A stretch of 64,000 bases of DNA from Providencia rettgeri (GTDB taxonomy: Bacteria > Pseudomonadota > Gammaproteobacteria > Enterobacterales > Enterobacteriaceae): NCBI RefSeq assembly GCF_013702265.1, contig NZ_CP059348.1, positions 3,348,001-3,412,000 of the forward strand, given 5' to 3'. Shown here piece by piece: positions 47,185 to 58,982 of the stretch. The notes beneath the pieces were generated by a model that saw only the letters and a list, made by a program, of their open reading frames with translations, was not told the DNA's origin and searched no databases. Numbering within the stretch: the first letter of the stretch is position 1; each line of letters opens with the position of its first letter. The translations under genes and the position numbers were made by a program.

Positions 47185-48249
47185 ATGGTCAAAAAGCTGC
47201 TTGTGTCTGTCCTGCTTGGATTGGTCACTGCCTCAATCATTATTGTGGCTGTCCCCTCATTGCGCCCACAGGGACTGGCTGATTTACTGTATGGGAAAAC
47301 CAATAGCGAGCCTGTAAGCTATAACAAGGCCGTACGCCGTGCCGCGCCTGCGGTGGTGTATGTCTATAGCAGCTCTAAAGGGAGTTTTTCCCAATCGGGT
47401 CGGGAATTACAATCTCTTGGATCAGGGGTGATATTAAGCGCTAATGGCTACATAGTGACCAACAAACATGTGGTGGATAACCCAGATCAAATCCTTGTTG
47501 CTTTACAAGATGGTGCCATTTTCGATGCGCTTTTAGTCGGCTCAGACCCTCTCACCGACCTCGCCGTCTTAAAGATAGACGCTGAAAATCTCCCCGTTAT
47601 CCCCATTAATACCAAGCGCATCACCCATGTTGGAGATGTCGTTTTAGCCATTGGAAACCCTTATAACCTTGGACAAACAGTCACCCAAGGAATTATCAGC
47701 GCGACAGGTCGTGTCGGGTTAAGCTCCACACGCCGCCAAAATTTCCTACAAACCGATGCCTCGATTAACTCCGGTAACTCCGGTGGTGCCCTCATCAATA
47801 CTGAAGGGGAATTGGTTGGTATAAACACCCTTTCATTCAGTGCAGGGCAAGGCGTGAGTTCTGAAGGGCTGAGTTTTGCTATCCCTACGGCTCTAGCAAC
47901 CAAAATCATGGAAAAATTGATCCGTGATGGTCGTGTTGTTCGAGGCTACATCGGCATTACGGCTCGTGAGTTACCGCAAATTCGCACAAATACAAATAAT
48001 ATCAATCAAATTCAAGGATTAAGGATTTTCCAAGTCTCAGCCAATGGGCCCGCTGCAAAATCAGGCATTGAGCAAGGAGATATTATTTTATCCTTAGATG
48101 GAAAACCTGCCGTTTCTGCCGCAGAAACGATGGATTATGTTGCCGAAATTCGCCCCGGTACAAAAATCCCCGTTCAAATTTTACGTGATGGTAATGTGCA
48201 AAACATCGATATCGTGATTGAAGAACTTCCTGAAGGGCAAGCGAACTAA
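47185..48249 (+). CDS. degS: Membrane-anchored protease DegS (sigma-E stress sensor)
   Basis: A 354-residue HtrA protease with one N-terminal membrane anchor (VKKLLVSVLLGLVTASIIIVAVP), a trypsin-like domain with His (TNKHVVD), Asp (DPLTDLAVLKI) and Ser (INSGNSGGALIN), and a single PDZ domain near the C terminus. It senses unfolded outer-membrane porin C termini and cleaves the anti-sigma factor RseA, activating sigma-E. I use ATG 47185, which aligns with E. coli DegS; the longer frame to 47122 overlaps the terminator. Confidence 0.95.
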   Translation: MVKKLLVSVLLGLVTASIIIVAVPSLRPQGLADLLYGKTNSEPVSYNKAVRRAAPAVVYVYSSSKGSFSQSGRELQSLGSGVILSANGYIVTNKHVVDNPDQILVALQDGAIFDALLVGSDPLTDLAVLKIDAENLPVIPINTKRITHVGDVVLAIGNPYNLGQTVTQGIISATGRVGLSSTRRQNFLQTDASINSGNSGGALINTEGELVGINTLSFSAGQGVSSEGLSFAIPTALATKIMEKLIRDGRVVRGYIGITARELPQIRTNTNNINQIQGLRIFQVSANGPAAKSGIEQGDIILSLDGKPAVSAAETMDYVAEIRPGTKIPVQILRDGNVQNIDIVIEELPEGQAN

Positions 48250-48297
48250 ATCCTCAATTCCGCCCAGTCAAATCTTCCACTCAAAATAAGCCCGAAA

Positions 48298-48330
48298 AAA
48301 AAGGTTGTTCCGATGAAGAACAACCTTTTT
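48298..48330. terminator. Bidirectional terminator between degS and murA
   Basis: Stem AAAAAGGTTGTTC/GAACAACCTTTTT (48298-48310 and 48318-48330) with a T-run on both strands. Confidence 0.88.
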
Positions 48331-48378
48331 GTTTTTTTTGAAATCTCGCTTTTGCGATGATATCAACGCAATCTGGAA

Positions 48379-49689
<1,311 letters not shown>

Positions 49690-49695
49690 TCAAAC

Positions 49696-49950
49696 TTATA
49701 GGCCGCTCAGCTTACGATCACGCTCCCACTGCGCTGGGGTATAAGCTTTAATTGAAAGCGCATGAATTCGGTTGTCCGCAATATATTCCATTAGCGGCGC
49801 ATAGACTGCTTGCTGCTGTTTAACACGGCTCATGCCGTCAAAAAGGCTGCCAACAGCGATAACTTGAAAATGACTGCCATCGCCATTCACTATCACTTCA
49901 TCCAGTGACAGCTTTTCCATTAAGACTTGTTTAATTTCGTTGGTATCCAT
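49696..49950 (-). CDS. ibaG: BolA-family protein IbaG
   Basis: An 84-residue BolA-family protein with the class II KH-like fold ([36 protein letters not shown]). The conserved His (GSHF) and Cys-less form fits IbaG. It binds 2Fe-2S clusters with monothiol glutaredoxin and affects acid stress. It precedes murA on the minus strand. A 137-base gap with a terminator separates it from mlaB. Confidence 0.95.
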   Translation of the reverse strand: MDTNEIKQVLMEKLSLDEVIVNGDGSHFQVIAVGSLFDGMSRVKQQQAVYAPLMEYIADNRIHALSIKAYTPAQWERDRKLSGL

Positions 49951-50030
49951 AATGACTCAATTTTGTAATTAATTATGATAATAAATATAGCCATCTATCC
50001 TAAAGGATTCAGCTTAACACTTAAACTAAA

Positions 50031-50066
50031 GAAAACGCTTCTGGCGTATAAAAACACTCAGAAGCG
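50031..50066 (-). terminator. Terminator after mlaB
   Basis: Stem CGCTTCTG/CAGAAGCG (50036-50043 and 50059-50066), with TTTTCTTT on the minus strand. It separates mlaFEDCB from ibaG-murA, which are usually considered one neighbourhood. Confidence 0.75.
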
Positions 50067-50087
50067 CTATTTTTTACATAACTTGAC

Positions 50088-50378
50088 TTAATCCATCAGC
50101 AGAGGCTTTACCCCGTACAATTCCATCAAGGTATTGAGATTATCGCTCACACCAACAAGGCCAAAATGACGTTGCTGGGATTGATACTCCCCTTTCAGAC
50201 GCACTAGCATGGCGAGTCCGGTAGAATCCACATGGGTTAAATCAGAAACATCAATTTGCTCAACTTGGGTCAACAAGGCTTGGCGCTTATCCCAAAATTC
50301 AACCAGAGAATCGCGATTTAAAATACCGGAAAACGCCAATGTTTTGTTATTTTTCGTCCAAGATAACAAACTACTCAT
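50088..50378 (-). CDS. mlaB: Phospholipid ABC transporter STAS protein MlaB
   Basis: A 96-residue STAS-domain protein (DVSDLTHVDSTGLAMLVRL with the conserved Ser/Thr region). It associates with MlaF in the inner-membrane complex and stabilises its dimer. It starts one base after mlaC's stop. Last gene of the mla operon. Confidence 0.95.
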   Translation of the reverse strand: MSSLLSWTKNNKTLAFSGILNRDSLVEFWDKRQALLTQVEQIDVSDLTHVDSTGLAMLVRLKGEYQSQQRHFGLVGVSDNLNTLMELYGVKPLLMD

Positions 50379-50379
50379 C

Positions 50380-51009
50380 TTACTTGCTCTCTTCTAACGT
50401 AATCGGCACCTGAGCACTACGTTGTAATTGAGCTGTCAATCCATCAATACCTTGCTTACGCAGAATATCACCCCACTCATTTTGCTTGGTGGTGATCATG
50501 CTAACGCCTTCAGCAATCATGTCATACGCCTGCCAGTAACCTGTTTTACTGTTTTTACGCCATTGGAAATCCAAACGTACTGGAGGGCGGCCATTAGTGT
50601 CATTGATGGTCACTCGGATAGCGACAATATTCTTGTCACCAATCGGCTGTTCAGGAGCGATGGTGTACGTTTGACCGTGATACATCGCCAGCGCTTGGCC
50701 ATAAACTTGCTCAAGATAAGACTCAAATGCTTTAAAATAGGCATCGCGCTGCGCTGGAGTGGCATCTTTATAGTAAGTGCCTAATACCAACGCACCCGCA
50801 TACTTAATTTGCACATATGGCAGTAACTCTTCACGCACGATAGTACGTAAGTAATCTGGGTTTTGTTTGATTTGAGGTTGTTCCGCTTTTAAGCGATCGA
50901 AGGTTTTCGCTGCGGCTTCTTCCATAAGCTTATACGGGTTAGTTTGGTCAATCGCCATCGCAAATGGCGCAACCACTAACATAGCTATCATTATTAAACG
51001 TTTAAACAT
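50380..51009 (-). CDS. mlaC: Periplasmic phospholipid-binding protein MlaC
   Basis: A 209-residue periplasmic protein with signal peptide (residues 1-19, ending AMA) and the Tol-Ttg2 lipid-binding fold ([53 protein letters not shown]). It shuttles phospholipid between MlaA and MlaFEDB. It lies 35 bases after mlaD. Confidence 0.96.
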   Translation of the reverse strand: MFKRLIMIAMLVVAPFAMAIDQTNPYKLMEEAAAKTFDRLKAEQPQIKQNPDYLRTIVREELLPYVQIKYAGALVLGTYYKDATPAQRDAYFKAFESYLEQVYGQALAMYHGQTYTIAPEQPIGDKNIVAIRVTINDTNGRPPVRLDFQWRKNSKTGYWQAYDMIAEGVSMITTKQNEWGDILRKQGIDGLTAQLQRSAQVPITLEESK

Positions 51010-51044
51010 AATTCATTCCTTTTAAGTTCACAGGGAATTACAAC

Positions 51045-51602
51045 TTAGTGAGCAGCAGGCTCTGACGGTGCTGCCACATGAGTCTCTGGCGCGGATGCCG
51101 GTGCTGCAGGTGCGGCTGCTTCAGTACCTTGGCTATCACCACTCTTATACAAGAATTGACCGATTAAATCTTCCAGCACCATAGCCGGTTTGGTGTCTTC
51201 TAAACGACCGCCATCTTTTAACATCGCAATCCCCATATCTTCGTCATAAGGACCGATATTCATGGCGATATACTGTTCACCAAGCAGGCCTGAAGTCCGA
51301 ATTGATAGCGAGCTGGAATCAGGAATATTGTCATATTCACTGAGCAAATCGATTTGAACGTCAGGAATATAGTTCTTTTTATCTAAAGAAATATTCGCAA
51401 CCCGTCCCACGACAACGCCACCGACTTTGATTGGAGAGCCAACTTTTAAGCCACCCACGTTTTCAAAAGAGGCGGAAACTCGGTAAGTTGACTGACTACC
51501 AATCGATTGTAAATCCGCTACTTTTAAGCAGAGGAACACAATTGCGGCTATCGCCAGCAACATAAAACAACCCACCCATATTTCACTTTTTTTACTTTGC
51601 AT
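51045..51602 (-). CDS. mlaD: Outer-membrane lipid asymmetry MCE protein MlaD
   Basis: A 185-residue protein with an N-terminal transmembrane helix (WVGCFMLLAIAAIVFLCLKVA) and an MCE domain (SASFENVGGLKVGSPIKVGGVVVGRV). The C-terminal region is Ala/Pro-rich (AAAPAAPASAPE). It forms the periplasmic hexameric ring on MlaE and holds lipid. It follows mlaE by 3 bases. Confidence 0.96.
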   Translation of the reverse strand: MQSKKSEIWVGCFMLLAIAAIVFLCLKVADLQSIGSQSTYRVSASFENVGGLKVGSPIKVGGVVVGRVANISLDKKNYIPDVQIDLLSEYDNIPDSSSLSIRTSGLLGEQYIAMNIGPYDEDMGIAMLKDGGRLEDTKPAMVLEDLIGQFLYKSGDSQGTEAAAPAAPASAPETHVAAPSEPAAH

Positions 51603-51605
51603 GAC

Positions 51606-52394
51606 TTAGTTCCCAAACATCAGTGCTGTCAGTACGAAATCTAACCCTAGAACCGATAATGATGCATGCACAACAGTTTTCGTCGTTGCACGGCTAATTC
51701 CTTCCGAGGTTGGAATCGCATCATAACCATTAAATAGTGCAATCCACGTTACTGTAATTGCAAAGACTAAACTTTTGATAAAACAGTTCACTAAATCGAG
51801 TCGCCACTCGACAGAAGACTGCATGGATGACCAGAAGAAACCTGGGTCAATCCCTTTCCAATCCACACCGACAATGGCCCCACCAATAATACCGACGGCG
51901 ACAAAAATCAGTGATAACAGCGGCATGCTAATGAATCCCGCCCAAAACCTTGGGGCGACAACACGGCGCAGAGGATCCACCGCCATCATTTCTAAACTCG
52001 AAATCTGCTCAGTGGCTTTCATCAAACCAATTTCTGCAGTTAATGCCGAGCCTGCTCGTCCCGCAAACAACAGCGCAGTGACCACTGGCCCCAGTTCACG
52101 CAATAGAGAAAGCGCGACCATCATGCCAAGGCTAGCTTCTGCACTGAACGTCGTCAGTACCAAATAACCTTGCAAACCGAGCACCATGCCGATAAACAGA
52201 CCCGACACCGCCACGATAAGTAGAGACTGAACCCCTACCGAATAAAGCTGTTTAACTAACAGTGGCCACTGTTTGCCAAACTCAGGTTTGCCAAATAGTG
52301 CACCAAATAATAAGTAGCCTGCTCGACCAAAAGCCGCAAATGTTTCAATCCATCGACGTCCGAAGGCAGCAATCGCCTTAATTATCATGTTCAT
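51606..52394 (-). CDS. mlaE: Phospholipid transporter permease MlaE
   Basis: A 262-residue membrane protein of the MlaE permease family, with several hydrophobic segments and the conserved [28 protein letters not shown] block that contacts MlaF. It is the membrane core of the MlaFEDB complex. Its start, ATG 52394 or 52388, touches the mlaF stop, suggesting translational coupling. Confidence 0.96.
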   Translation of the reverse strand: MNMIIKAIAAFGRRWIETFAAFGRAGYLLFGALFGKPEFGKQWPLLVKQLYSVGVQSLLIVAVSGLFIGMVLGLQGYLVLTTFSAEASLGMMVALSLLRELGPVVTALLFAGRAGSALTAEIGLMKATEQISSLEMMAVDPLRRVVAPRFWAGFISMPLLSLIFVAVGIIGGAIVGVDWKGIDPGFFWSSMQSSVEWRLDLVNCFIKSLVFAITVTWIALFNGYDAIPTSEGISRATTKTVVHASLSVLGLDFVLTALMFGN

Positions 52395-53198
52395 TTACCC
52401 TAATAAATCAGCCGAATAGTCATTAGCCGGAAAGCGGAATGGCACAGGACCATCGGCAATACCATCCATAAACTGTCTGACGCGCGGATCTTGGTTTTCG
52501 CGTAACTCTTCCCCAGTTCCTTTCGCGATAACATGTTGCTGCGCCACAATATACGCTTTATCGGCAATACTTAGCACTTCAGGAACGTCATGGGAAACCA
52601 CTACGCAGGTCACCCCTAACGCTTGGTTGAGTTCATCAATCAGTTTGACCAAAACGCCCATCGTGATTGGGTCTTGCCCCACAAAAGGCTCATCAAACAT
52701 AATCAGGTCAGGATCCAGAGCGATAGCCCTTGCTAACGCCGCACGGCGTGCCATTCCCCCTGAAAGTTCTGATGGCATTAATTTTGCGGCTCCGCGTAAC
52801 CCCACCGCCTCTAATTTCATCATCACCGTCGTATGAATCAATGACTCCGGTAAATTTGTGTGCTCACGCAAAGGGAAAGCTACATTATTAAAAACGTCCA
52901 TATCGGTAAACAAGGCACCGGATTGGAATAACATGCTCATTTTTTTACGCGATTGGTATAACTTAGAACGAGACAGCGCAGGAATATTATCGCCATCAAA
53001 CCAGATTTCTCCTTCTTCTGGGCGCAGTTGTCCGCCAATCAGTCTGAGTAATGTAGTTTTACCAATCCCTGAAGGCCCCATAATCGCAGTAATTTTACCA
53101 CGAGGCACAGTTAGGTTAATATTTTCAAATATTTTCCTATTTCCCCGTGTAAATGACATGTTTTTGACTTCGATTAAGTTCTCTGTCTGTGCTTGCAT
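52395..53198 (-). CDS. mlaF: Phospholipid ABC transporter ATPase MlaF
   Basis: A 267-residue ABC ATPase with Walker A (GPSGIGKTTLL near residue 42), Q-loop (FQSGALF), signature LSGGMARRAALARA and Walker B DLIMFDEPFVGQDP. It powers MlaFEDB. First gene of the minus-strand mlaFEDCB operon; the divergent region to kdsD is about 400 bases. The E. coli neighbour yrbG is absent here. Confidence 0.96.
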   Translation of the reverse strand: MQAQTENLIEVKNMSFTRGNRKIFENINLTVPRGKITAIMGPSGIGKTTLLRLIGGQLRPEEGEIWFDGDNIPALSRSKLYQSRKKMSMLFQSGALFTDMDVFNNVAFPLREHTNLPESLIHTTVMMKLEAVGLRGAAKLMPSELSGGMARRAALARAIALDPDLIMFDEPFVGQDPITMGVLVKLIDELNQALGVTCVVVSHDVPEVLSIADKAYIVAQQHVIAKGTGEELRENQDPRVRQFMDGIADGPVPFRFPANDYSADLLG

Positions 53199-53598
53199 CG
53201 TTTAATAGCTCGTTATAGGTCAAACTATGATTCTACCTAAATAAATTCAGGGTTTTACAGAAACATAAACCAAATAGTATTAACTAATATTTTACCTAAT
53301 TAATAGAAGATAGCTCTTAGAAATTTATATATCCAACCATAAGGTTAAGAGAATTAAAAAAATTTTTTTTGGGCATCGGTGCGGTTAAACCCTAAAAGGC
53401 GCTTTTGAGCTCAAATCGCTAATAGAGACTCATAACTATCACATTCATAATAACCATGACATTCATAAAAGCTTAGAGACAAAATACTTACTGATACTAA
53501 GTATTCGTTATACAATCCGATTTCTCTTTTTTGATCTAACCGAAACTTTGAACCAACCGACACTTTTGATTCACCCGAAAACATCCATGGAATTAGAC
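53199..53598. other. Divergent intergenic region between mlaF and kdsD
   Basis: 400 AT-rich bases containing promoters for two divergent operons, not assigned. A homopolymeric AAAAAAATTTTTTTT tract lies around 53355-53370. No gene is supported. Confidence 0.5.
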
Positions 53599-54567
53599 AT
53601 GTCAAATATCGATTTTCAGAAAGTAGGTAAAGAAGTTCTCCATATCGAACGCGAAGGTCTGAAAAACCTAGAACAATATATTAATCATGACTTTGACCTT
53701 GCTTGTCAGCAAATCTTTTCTTGTCAGGGAAAAGTGGTCGTTATGGGAATGGGGAAATCAGGGCATATTGGACGGAAAATTGCGGCGACGCTTGCCAGCA
53801 CAGGAACGCCTTCATTTTTCGTGCATCCCGGAGAAGCCAGCCATGGCGATTTAGGGATGATCTCCAATAAAGACGTTGTATTAGCGATTTCGAATTCGGG
53901 TGAATCGGGGGAAATTTTAGCCCTACTGCCCGTATTAAAGCGTATCAAAGTCCCACTGATCTGCATGACCAATAATCCAGACAGCAATATGGGCAAATAT
54001 GCAGATATACACTTATGCATAAAAGTACCGCAAGAAGCCTGCCCGCTTGGTTTGGCACCAACAACAAGTACCACAGCAACATTAGTGATGGGTGATGCGT
54101 TAGCCATTGCATTGTTAACCGCCCGCGGCTTCACAGCAGATGATTTTGCGCTGTCTCATCCCGGGGGCGCACTTGGGCGCAAACTTTTACTCTTAGTTCG
54201 TGATTTAATGAGTACCGGTGACGATGTTCCTCATATTCCGAAAAGTGCCACTTTACGGGAAGCCCTTGTGGAAATAACCCGTAAAAAACTGGGTATGACC
54301 GTCATTTGTGATGACGACATGAATATTCAAGGGATTTTCACGGATGGAGATTTACGCCGCATTTTTGATATGGGCATCGACCTCAACAATGCCAAAATCG
54401 CCGATTTAATGACGCCGGGCGGTATTCGAGTCGCACCGGGCATGCTAGCGGTTGAAGCGCTGAACCTGATGCAATCTCGCCATGTCACGTCGTTATTAGT
54501 GGCAGATGGCGACCAATTAGTGGGTGTTCTCCATATGCACGACCTACTGCAAGCGGGTGTGGTATAA
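53599..54567 (+). CDS. kdsD: D-arabinose-5-phosphate isomerase
   Basis: A 322-residue enzyme: SIS domain (VVVMGMGKSGHIGRKIAATLASTGTPSFFVHP) at about residues 35-175, then two CBS domains (IFTDGDLRRIFDMGI; SRHVTSLLVADGDQLVGVLHMHDLLQAGVV). It converts ribulose 5-phosphate to arabinose 5-phosphate for Kdo. The start is ATG 53599 (GGA seven bases upstream); ATG 53587 would add four residues and is also possible. It heads the kdsD-kdsC-lpt-rpoN cluster. Confidence 0.94.
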   Translation: MSNIDFQKVGKEVLHIEREGLKNLEQYINHDFDLACQQIFSCQGKVVVMGMGKSGHIGRKIAATLASTGTPSFFVHPGEASHGDLGMISNKDVVLAISNSGESGEILALLPVLKRIKVPLICMTNNPDSNMGKYADIHLCIKVPQEACPLGLAPTTSTTATLVMGDALAIALLTARGFTADDFALSHPGGALGRKLLLLVRDLMSTGDDVPHIPKSATLREALVEITRKKLGMTVICDDDMNIQGIFTDGDLRRIFDMGIDLNNAKIADLMTPGGIRVAPGMLAVEALNLMQSRHVTSLLVADGDQLVGVLHMHDLLQAGVV

Positions 54568-54595
54568 GTCGAAAAGTATACATAAAGGAAATAGA

Positions 54596-55156
54596 ATGAA
54601 CCCTAATTATCAGAATACTTGCTATGGGTCTGTAGCGAATTCTGTGATAGAAAAAGCGACCAAAATTAAACTGCTTATCTGTGATGTCGATGGCGTGATG
54701 TCCGACGGTTTAATTTACATGGGGAATAACGGCGAAGAATTAAAAGCCTTTAATGTCCGCGATGGGTATGGCATTCGCTGCCTATTAACCTCAGGAATTG
54801 AAGTCGCTATTATCACCGGGCGCAAAGCTAAATTGCTGGAAGACAGAGCCCAAACGTTAGGTATTACATATCTTTACCAAGGACAAAGCGATAAGCTTTT
54901 GGCGTATCGCGAACTGTTAGATAAACTACAACTAACAGAAGAGCAAACAGCTTACATTGGTGATGACCTCATTGACTGGCCTGTGATGGCAAAAGTTGGG
55001 TTATCTGTTGCGGTGGCTGATGCACACCCATTGTTATTACCTAAAGCAGACTATGTAACGCATATTGGTGGCGGAAAAGGTGCAGTACGTGAACTCTGCG
55101 ACCTTATTCTGTTATCCCAAAATAAACTGGAAGAAGCTAAAGGCTTGTCGATTTAA
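54596..55156 (+). CDS. kdsC: KDO-8-phosphate phosphatase
   Basis: A 186-residue HAD phosphatase with the DVDGV motif (ICDVDGVMSDG) near residue 30 and motif IV DDLIDW. It removes phosphate from Kdo-8-P to make Kdo in the cytosol. The start is ATG 54596, preceded by AAAGGAAATAGA; the frame extends further up without homology. It follows kdsD by 28 bases. Confidence 0.96.
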   Translation: MNPNYQNTCYGSVANSVIEKATKIKLLICDVDGVMSDGLIYMGNNGEELKAFNVRDGYGIRCLLTSGIEVAIITGRKAKLLEDRAQTLGITYLYQGQSDKLLAYRELLDKLQLTEEQTAYIGDDLIDWPVMAKVGLSVAVADAHPLLLPKADYVTHIGGGKGAVRELCDLILLSQNKLEEAKGLSI

Positions 55157-55172
55157 AGAACAGATATCATTC

Positions 55173-55766
55173 ATGAGCAACGCAAAAAAGTGGTTAATCA
55201 TTGTTTTATCCCTCATTGTACTGGGGCTAATTGGTTGGAACTTTTCGGTTTACGACGACTCCAAACCATTAACAACAGAAATCAATGATGGGAAACCTAA
55301 TTATCAAACTGATGATTCGGTAACTTTCGTCTATAATCCTGCGGGCGATTTAGCCTATAAACTCGCCGCGAGCAAAGTTGATAATTATACCGATGGAAAA
55401 ATCACATGGTTTACCAATCCGGTATTAACCACTTATAACGATGCGGGTACGCCGACTTGGACGGTGAAATCCATTAAAGCAAGATTAACCAAAGAACGCG
55501 TGCTCTATCTGTATAGCGATGTTCAAGTTGACAGTTTGACCCCAGAGCCTCAAATCCAGCGTATTACCACAGATAATGCGGTGGTCAATCTAGTCACACA
55601 AGATGTTTCATCTGACGATAAAGTTACCATTATCGGACACGGGCTAAATTCAACGGGCTTAAAAATGAAGGGGAACCTTCGTACAAGAACCGCTGAATTA
55701 ATTGAAGATGTTAAAACTCACTATGAGTTACAACCAAAAGAGCAACACAATGAATCAAGTAACTAA
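55173..55766 (+). CDS. lptC: LPS transport membrane protein LptC
   Basis: A 197-residue bitopic protein: a single N-terminal helix (WLIIVLSLIVLGLIGWNF) and a periplasmic beta-jellyroll (VKSIKARLTKERVLYLYSDVQV). It connects LptBFG to LptA for LPS export. Start ATG 55173, as in E. coli; the frame is open earlier. Its end overlaps lptA by 17 bases. Confidence 0.95.
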   Translation: MSNAKKWLIIVLSLIVLGLIGWNFSVYDDSKPLTTEINDGKPNYQTDDSVTFVYNPAGDLAYKLAASKVDNYTDGKITWFTNPVLTTYNDAGTPTWTVKSIKARLTKERVLYLYSDVQVDSLTPEPQIQRITTDNAVVNLVTQDVSSDDKVTIIGHGLNSTGLKMKGNLRTRTAELIEDVKTHYELQPKEQHNESSN

Positions 55767-56307
55767 GAAAAGTTTTATTCAAGGGGCTGTTGCAAGTGCA
55801 ATTTTGGCTCTTAGCCTGCCGGCAATGGCACTGAAAACAGATACTCAACAGCCGATGACCATTAACTCGGTTAAGCAATCTCTTGATTTAGAAAAAAATA
55901 TCACCACATTTACTGATGACGTTGTTATCAAACAAGGTTCCATTGATATTCGTGCCAACAAAGTTGTTGTGACGCGTCCAAGCAGCGATTCCGATAAAAT
56001 CGTCATTGAAGCATTTGGTACGCCAGTGACTTTCTTCCAGTTACAAGACGATGGCAAACCAATTAAAGGTCACGCATCCAAAGCACGTTATGAAGTTGAT
56101 CAGCAGTTGGTTACATTAACTGGTGATGCCTACCTTGAACAGCTCGATAGCAATATCAAAGGCGATAAGATTACTTACGTCGTTCCAACGCAAAAAATGG
56201 AAGCGTTCAGTGATAAAGGCAAGCGCGTAACGACTGTCTTATTACCAGCCCAGTTACAAGAGAAAGGCCCAGCAGCGCAGGGTTCATCAACAAGTAAGAG
56301 TAAATAA
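55750..56307 (+). CDS. lptA: LPS transport periplasmic protein LptA
   Basis: A 185-residue periplasmic protein with a signal peptide (residues 1-27, ending AMA) and the OstA/beta-jellyroll fold ([51 protein letters not shown]). It forms the bridge that carries LPS across the periplasm. Start ATG 55750 overlaps lptC; lptB follows after 5 bases. Confidence 0.96.
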   Translation: MNQVTKKSFIQGAVASAILALSLPAMALKTDTQQPMTINSVKQSLDLEKNITTFTDDVVIKQGSIDIRANKVVVTRPSSDSDKIVIEAFGTPVTFFQLQDDGKPIKGHASKARYEVDQQLVTLTGDAYLEQLDSNIKGDKITYVVPTQKMEAFSDKGKRVTTVLLPAQLQEKGPAAQGSSTSKSK

Positions 56308-56312
56308 TTGTT

Positions 56313-57038
56313 ATGGCAACACTAACCGCAGAGAATCTGGCGAAATCCTATAAAAAACGCAGCGTAGTCACTGACGTCAGCCTTGAAGTGAAATCAGGGG
56401 AAATCGTTGGTCTCTTAGGCCCTAACGGTGCGGGTAAAACGACCACTTTTTATATGGTAGTCGGCATTGTTCAGCGGGATGCTGGTAAAATTTTAATTGA
56501 TGGGGAAGATATTAGCTTACTGCCTCTGCATGAGCGCGCTCGTCGTGGCATTGGCTACCTTCCTCAAGAAGCGTCTATTTTCCGCCGTCTCAGTGTGTAT
56601 GACAACCTGATGGCGGTGTTAGAAATTCGCCCAGACTTAACCTCAGAACAGCGCAAAGAGCGCGCTGAAGAACTGATGGAAGAGTTCAGTATTACTCACT
56701 TGCGTGATAGCGTAGGCCAGTCACTGTCTGGTGGTGAGCGTCGTCGTGTGGAAATTGCACGCGCCCTCGCCGCTAATCCAAAATTTATCCTGTTAGATGA
56801 GCCGTTTGCAGGGGTTGACCCGATTTCCGTTTTGGATATCAAAAAAATCATCCAACACTTGCGCGACTACGGGCTCGGCGTGTTAATCACCGACCATAAC
56901 GTCCGTGAAACTCTCGATGTTTGCGAACGTGCTTACATTGTTAGTCAAGGGCACTTGATTGCTCACGGCTCGCCAGAGATGATCCTTGAAAACGAGCAAG
57001 TGAAACGCGTTTATTTGGGTGAAGGCTTTAGACTGTAG
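56313..57038 (+). CDS. lptB: LPS export ABC transporter ATPase LptB
   Basis: A 241-residue ABC ATPase with Walker [13 protein letters not shown] near residue 37, signature [16 protein letters not shown] and Walker [13 protein letters not shown], closing with the switch His (ITDHNVRE). It powers LPS extraction with LptF and LptG. Essential gene of the lpt cluster. Confidence 0.97.
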   Translation: MATLTAENLAKSYKKRSVVTDVSLEVKSGEIVGLLGPNGAGKTTTFYMVVGIVQRDAGKILIDGEDISLLPLHERARRGIGYLPQEASIFRRLSVYDNLMAVLEIRPDLTSEQRKERAEELMEEFSITHLRDSVGQSLSGGERRRVEIARALAANPKFILLDEPFAGVDPISVLDIKKIIQHLRDYGLGVLITDHNVRETLDVCERAYIVSQGHLIAHGSPEMILENEQVKRVYLGEGFRL

Positions 57039-57122
57039 TTTGTAAATTGTAGACTGTAGTTTTGCCTTGTTGGTTGTCATGGCATTGGTTGTGTAAGTGG
57101 TAATGGAGAATAAAGCACATTC

Positions 57123-58568
57123 ATGAAGCAAAGTTTGCAGCTCAGAATCAGTCAACAACTTGCAATGACGCCTCAATTGCAACAGGCCATCCGCCTGTTG
57201 CAATTATCCACACTTGAGCTTCAACAAGAAATTCAACTCGCCCTTGAAACCAACCCTCTGCTCGAACAAGAAGAATCATCCTCTGAGCAAGAAAATTTAG
57301 ATAGTCTAAGCAACGACACTGACAGCAGCGAAATCGATACTAAAGATGCCCTCGAAAAAGCAGATATGCCCGATGAGCTTCCGCTAGATGCTGATTGGGA
57401 TGAAATCTATACGGCAGGCACCCCGTCAGGAACGAGCAACGACTATAGCTTCGATGAACTTCCTGTTTACCAAGGGGAAACCACCCAAACACTGCAAGAT
57501 TATCTAATCTGGCAAGCGGATCTCACCCCGTTTACCGATACCGACCGCGCGATTGCAACCTCGATTATCGATTCGATTGATGATTCAGGCTATCTCACAA
57601 GTTCAATCAGTGAGATCCACGAAGGGATTGATGACCCCGATATCACTTTAGAAGAAGTGGTTGCCGTTTTAAAACGCATTCAGCATTTCGACCCATTAGG
57701 GGTGGCGGCGCAGGATCTCAAAGAGTGTTTACTGATCCAGCTCTCTTTATACCCCAAAGAGACAATTGGCCTGCAAGAAGCTAGACTGATTATTAGCAAT
57801 CATATTGATTTACTGGCAAATCGTGACTTTCGTCAACTGAGTAAACTGACCCGTTTAAAAGAAGATGCGCTGAAAACAGCAATTGACCTGATCCTTACGC
57901 TGAATCCCAAGCCAGGGCAGTCAATCAATACGGGTGAATCGGAATATGTTATTCCCGATGTGCTGGTGAAAAAAGTCGGTGGACACTGGCAAGTTGAGTT
58001 AAATACAGATAGCATCCCTAAGTTAAGCATCAATAATCATTATGCTTCAATGGCAAATAATTCAGCCAGCGAAAGTGACACGCAATATATTCGCAGTCAC
58101 TTGCAGGATGCGAAATGGCTGATTAAAAGCTTAGAGAGCCGCCATGAAACATTACTGAAAGTGGCGACCTGTATTGTTGAGCAACAACAAGAATTTTTTG
58201 AGTTAGGCGAAGAGTATATGAAACCGATGATTTTGGCAGACATTGCCTATCAGGTGGACATGCATGAATCGACTATCTCCCGTGTGACAACCCAAAAATT
58301 CCTGCATAGTCCACGAGGCATTTTTGAGTTGAAGTATTTTTTCTCCAGTCACGTCAGTACGGACACCGGAGGAGAAGCCTCCTCCACTGCGATTCGTGCA
58401 CTGGTGAAGAAGCTGGTTGCTGCGGAAAACCCAGCAAAACCATTGAGTGACAGTAAATTGACGAGTATGCTGGCAGAGCAAGGTATACAAGTTGCTCGTC
58501 GAACTGTTGCTAAGTATCGTGAGTCATTATCTATTCCGCCATCAAATCAACGTAAACAGTTGGTTTAA
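57123..58568 (+). CDS. rpoN: RNA polymerase sigma-54 factor
   Basis: A 481-residue sigma-54. Gln-rich region I ([22 protein letters not shown]) receives activators, an acidic region II follows, then the core-binding part, an HTH region ([17 protein letters not shown]) and the RpoN box [12 protein letters not shown] near the end. It directs nitrogen and other -24/-12 promoters with AAA activators. Located between lptB and hpf as in E. coli. Confidence 0.97.
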   Translation: MKQSLQLRISQQLAMTPQLQQAIRLLQLSTLELQQEIQLALETNPLLEQEESSSEQENLDSLSNDTDSSEIDTKDALEKADMPDELPLDADWDEIYTAGTPSGTSNDYSFDELPVYQGETTQTLQDYLIWQADLTPFTDTDRAIATSIIDSIDDSGYLTSSISEIHEGIDDPDITLEEVVAVLKRIQHFDPLGVAAQDLKECLLIQLSLYPKETIGLQEARLIISNHIDLLANRDFRQLSKLTRLKEDALKTAIDLILTLNPKPGQSINTGESEYVIPDVLVKKVGGHWQVELNTDSIPKLSINNHYASMANNSASESDTQYIRSHLQDAKWLIKSLESRHETLLKVATCIVEQQQEFFELGEEYMKPMILADIAYQVDMHESTISRVTTQKFLHSPRGIFELKYFFSSHVSTDTGGEASSTAIRALVKKLVAAENPAKPLSDSKLTSMLAEQGIQVARRTVAKYRESLSIPPSNQRKQLV

Positions 58569-58591
58569 CCCAATAATATAAGGAAGATTGT

Positions 58592-58879
58592 ATGGAATTT
58601 CAGATTACTGGACACAATATTGAAGTTACACCGGCATTGCGCGAAACGGTTGAGAAAAAACTCAAAAAATTAGAGCAATTGTTTGATCGTATTAACAGTA
58701 TCCAAGTTGTTCTGAAAGTGGAAAAAGTTCAGCAAATTGCTGAAGCCACCCTGCAACTCAACGGCGCAGAACTTCACGCATCAGCGGAAGACGACGATAT
58801 GTACGCGGCACTTGATTTACTCCTTGATAAGCTGTCACGCCAATTAACCAAACATAAAGAAAAACTGAGACAACACTAA
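58592..58879 (+). CDS. hpf: Ribosome hibernation promoting factor (short HPF)
   Basis: A 95-residue protein (MEFQITGHNIEVTPALRETVEKKL) of the HPF/RaiA family. It causes 70S dimerisation with RMF in stationary phase. Lies 23 bases after rpoN. A hairpin follows at 58930. Confidence 0.96.
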   Translation: MEFQITGHNIEVTPALRETVEKKLKKLEQLFDRINSIQVVLKVEKVQQIAEATLQLNGAELHASAEDDDMYAALDLLLDKLSRQLTKHKEKLRQH

Positions 58880-58929
58880 TACATTTAGCCAGTCGTTGAC
58901 TGATTAGTCTTTGGCTGATGAATGTTCTG

Positions 58930-58962
58930 AACCAGATGGTGGCATACATCATCTGGTTTTGT
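58930..58962 (+). terminator. Hairpin after hpf
   Basis: Stem AACCAGATG/CATCTGGTT (58930-58938 and 58950-58958) followed by only TT before GTAG. It may attenuate transcription into ptsN or separate the groups. Confidence 0.6.
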
Positions 58963-58982
58963 AGTCCTAAGTGAATAATAAA

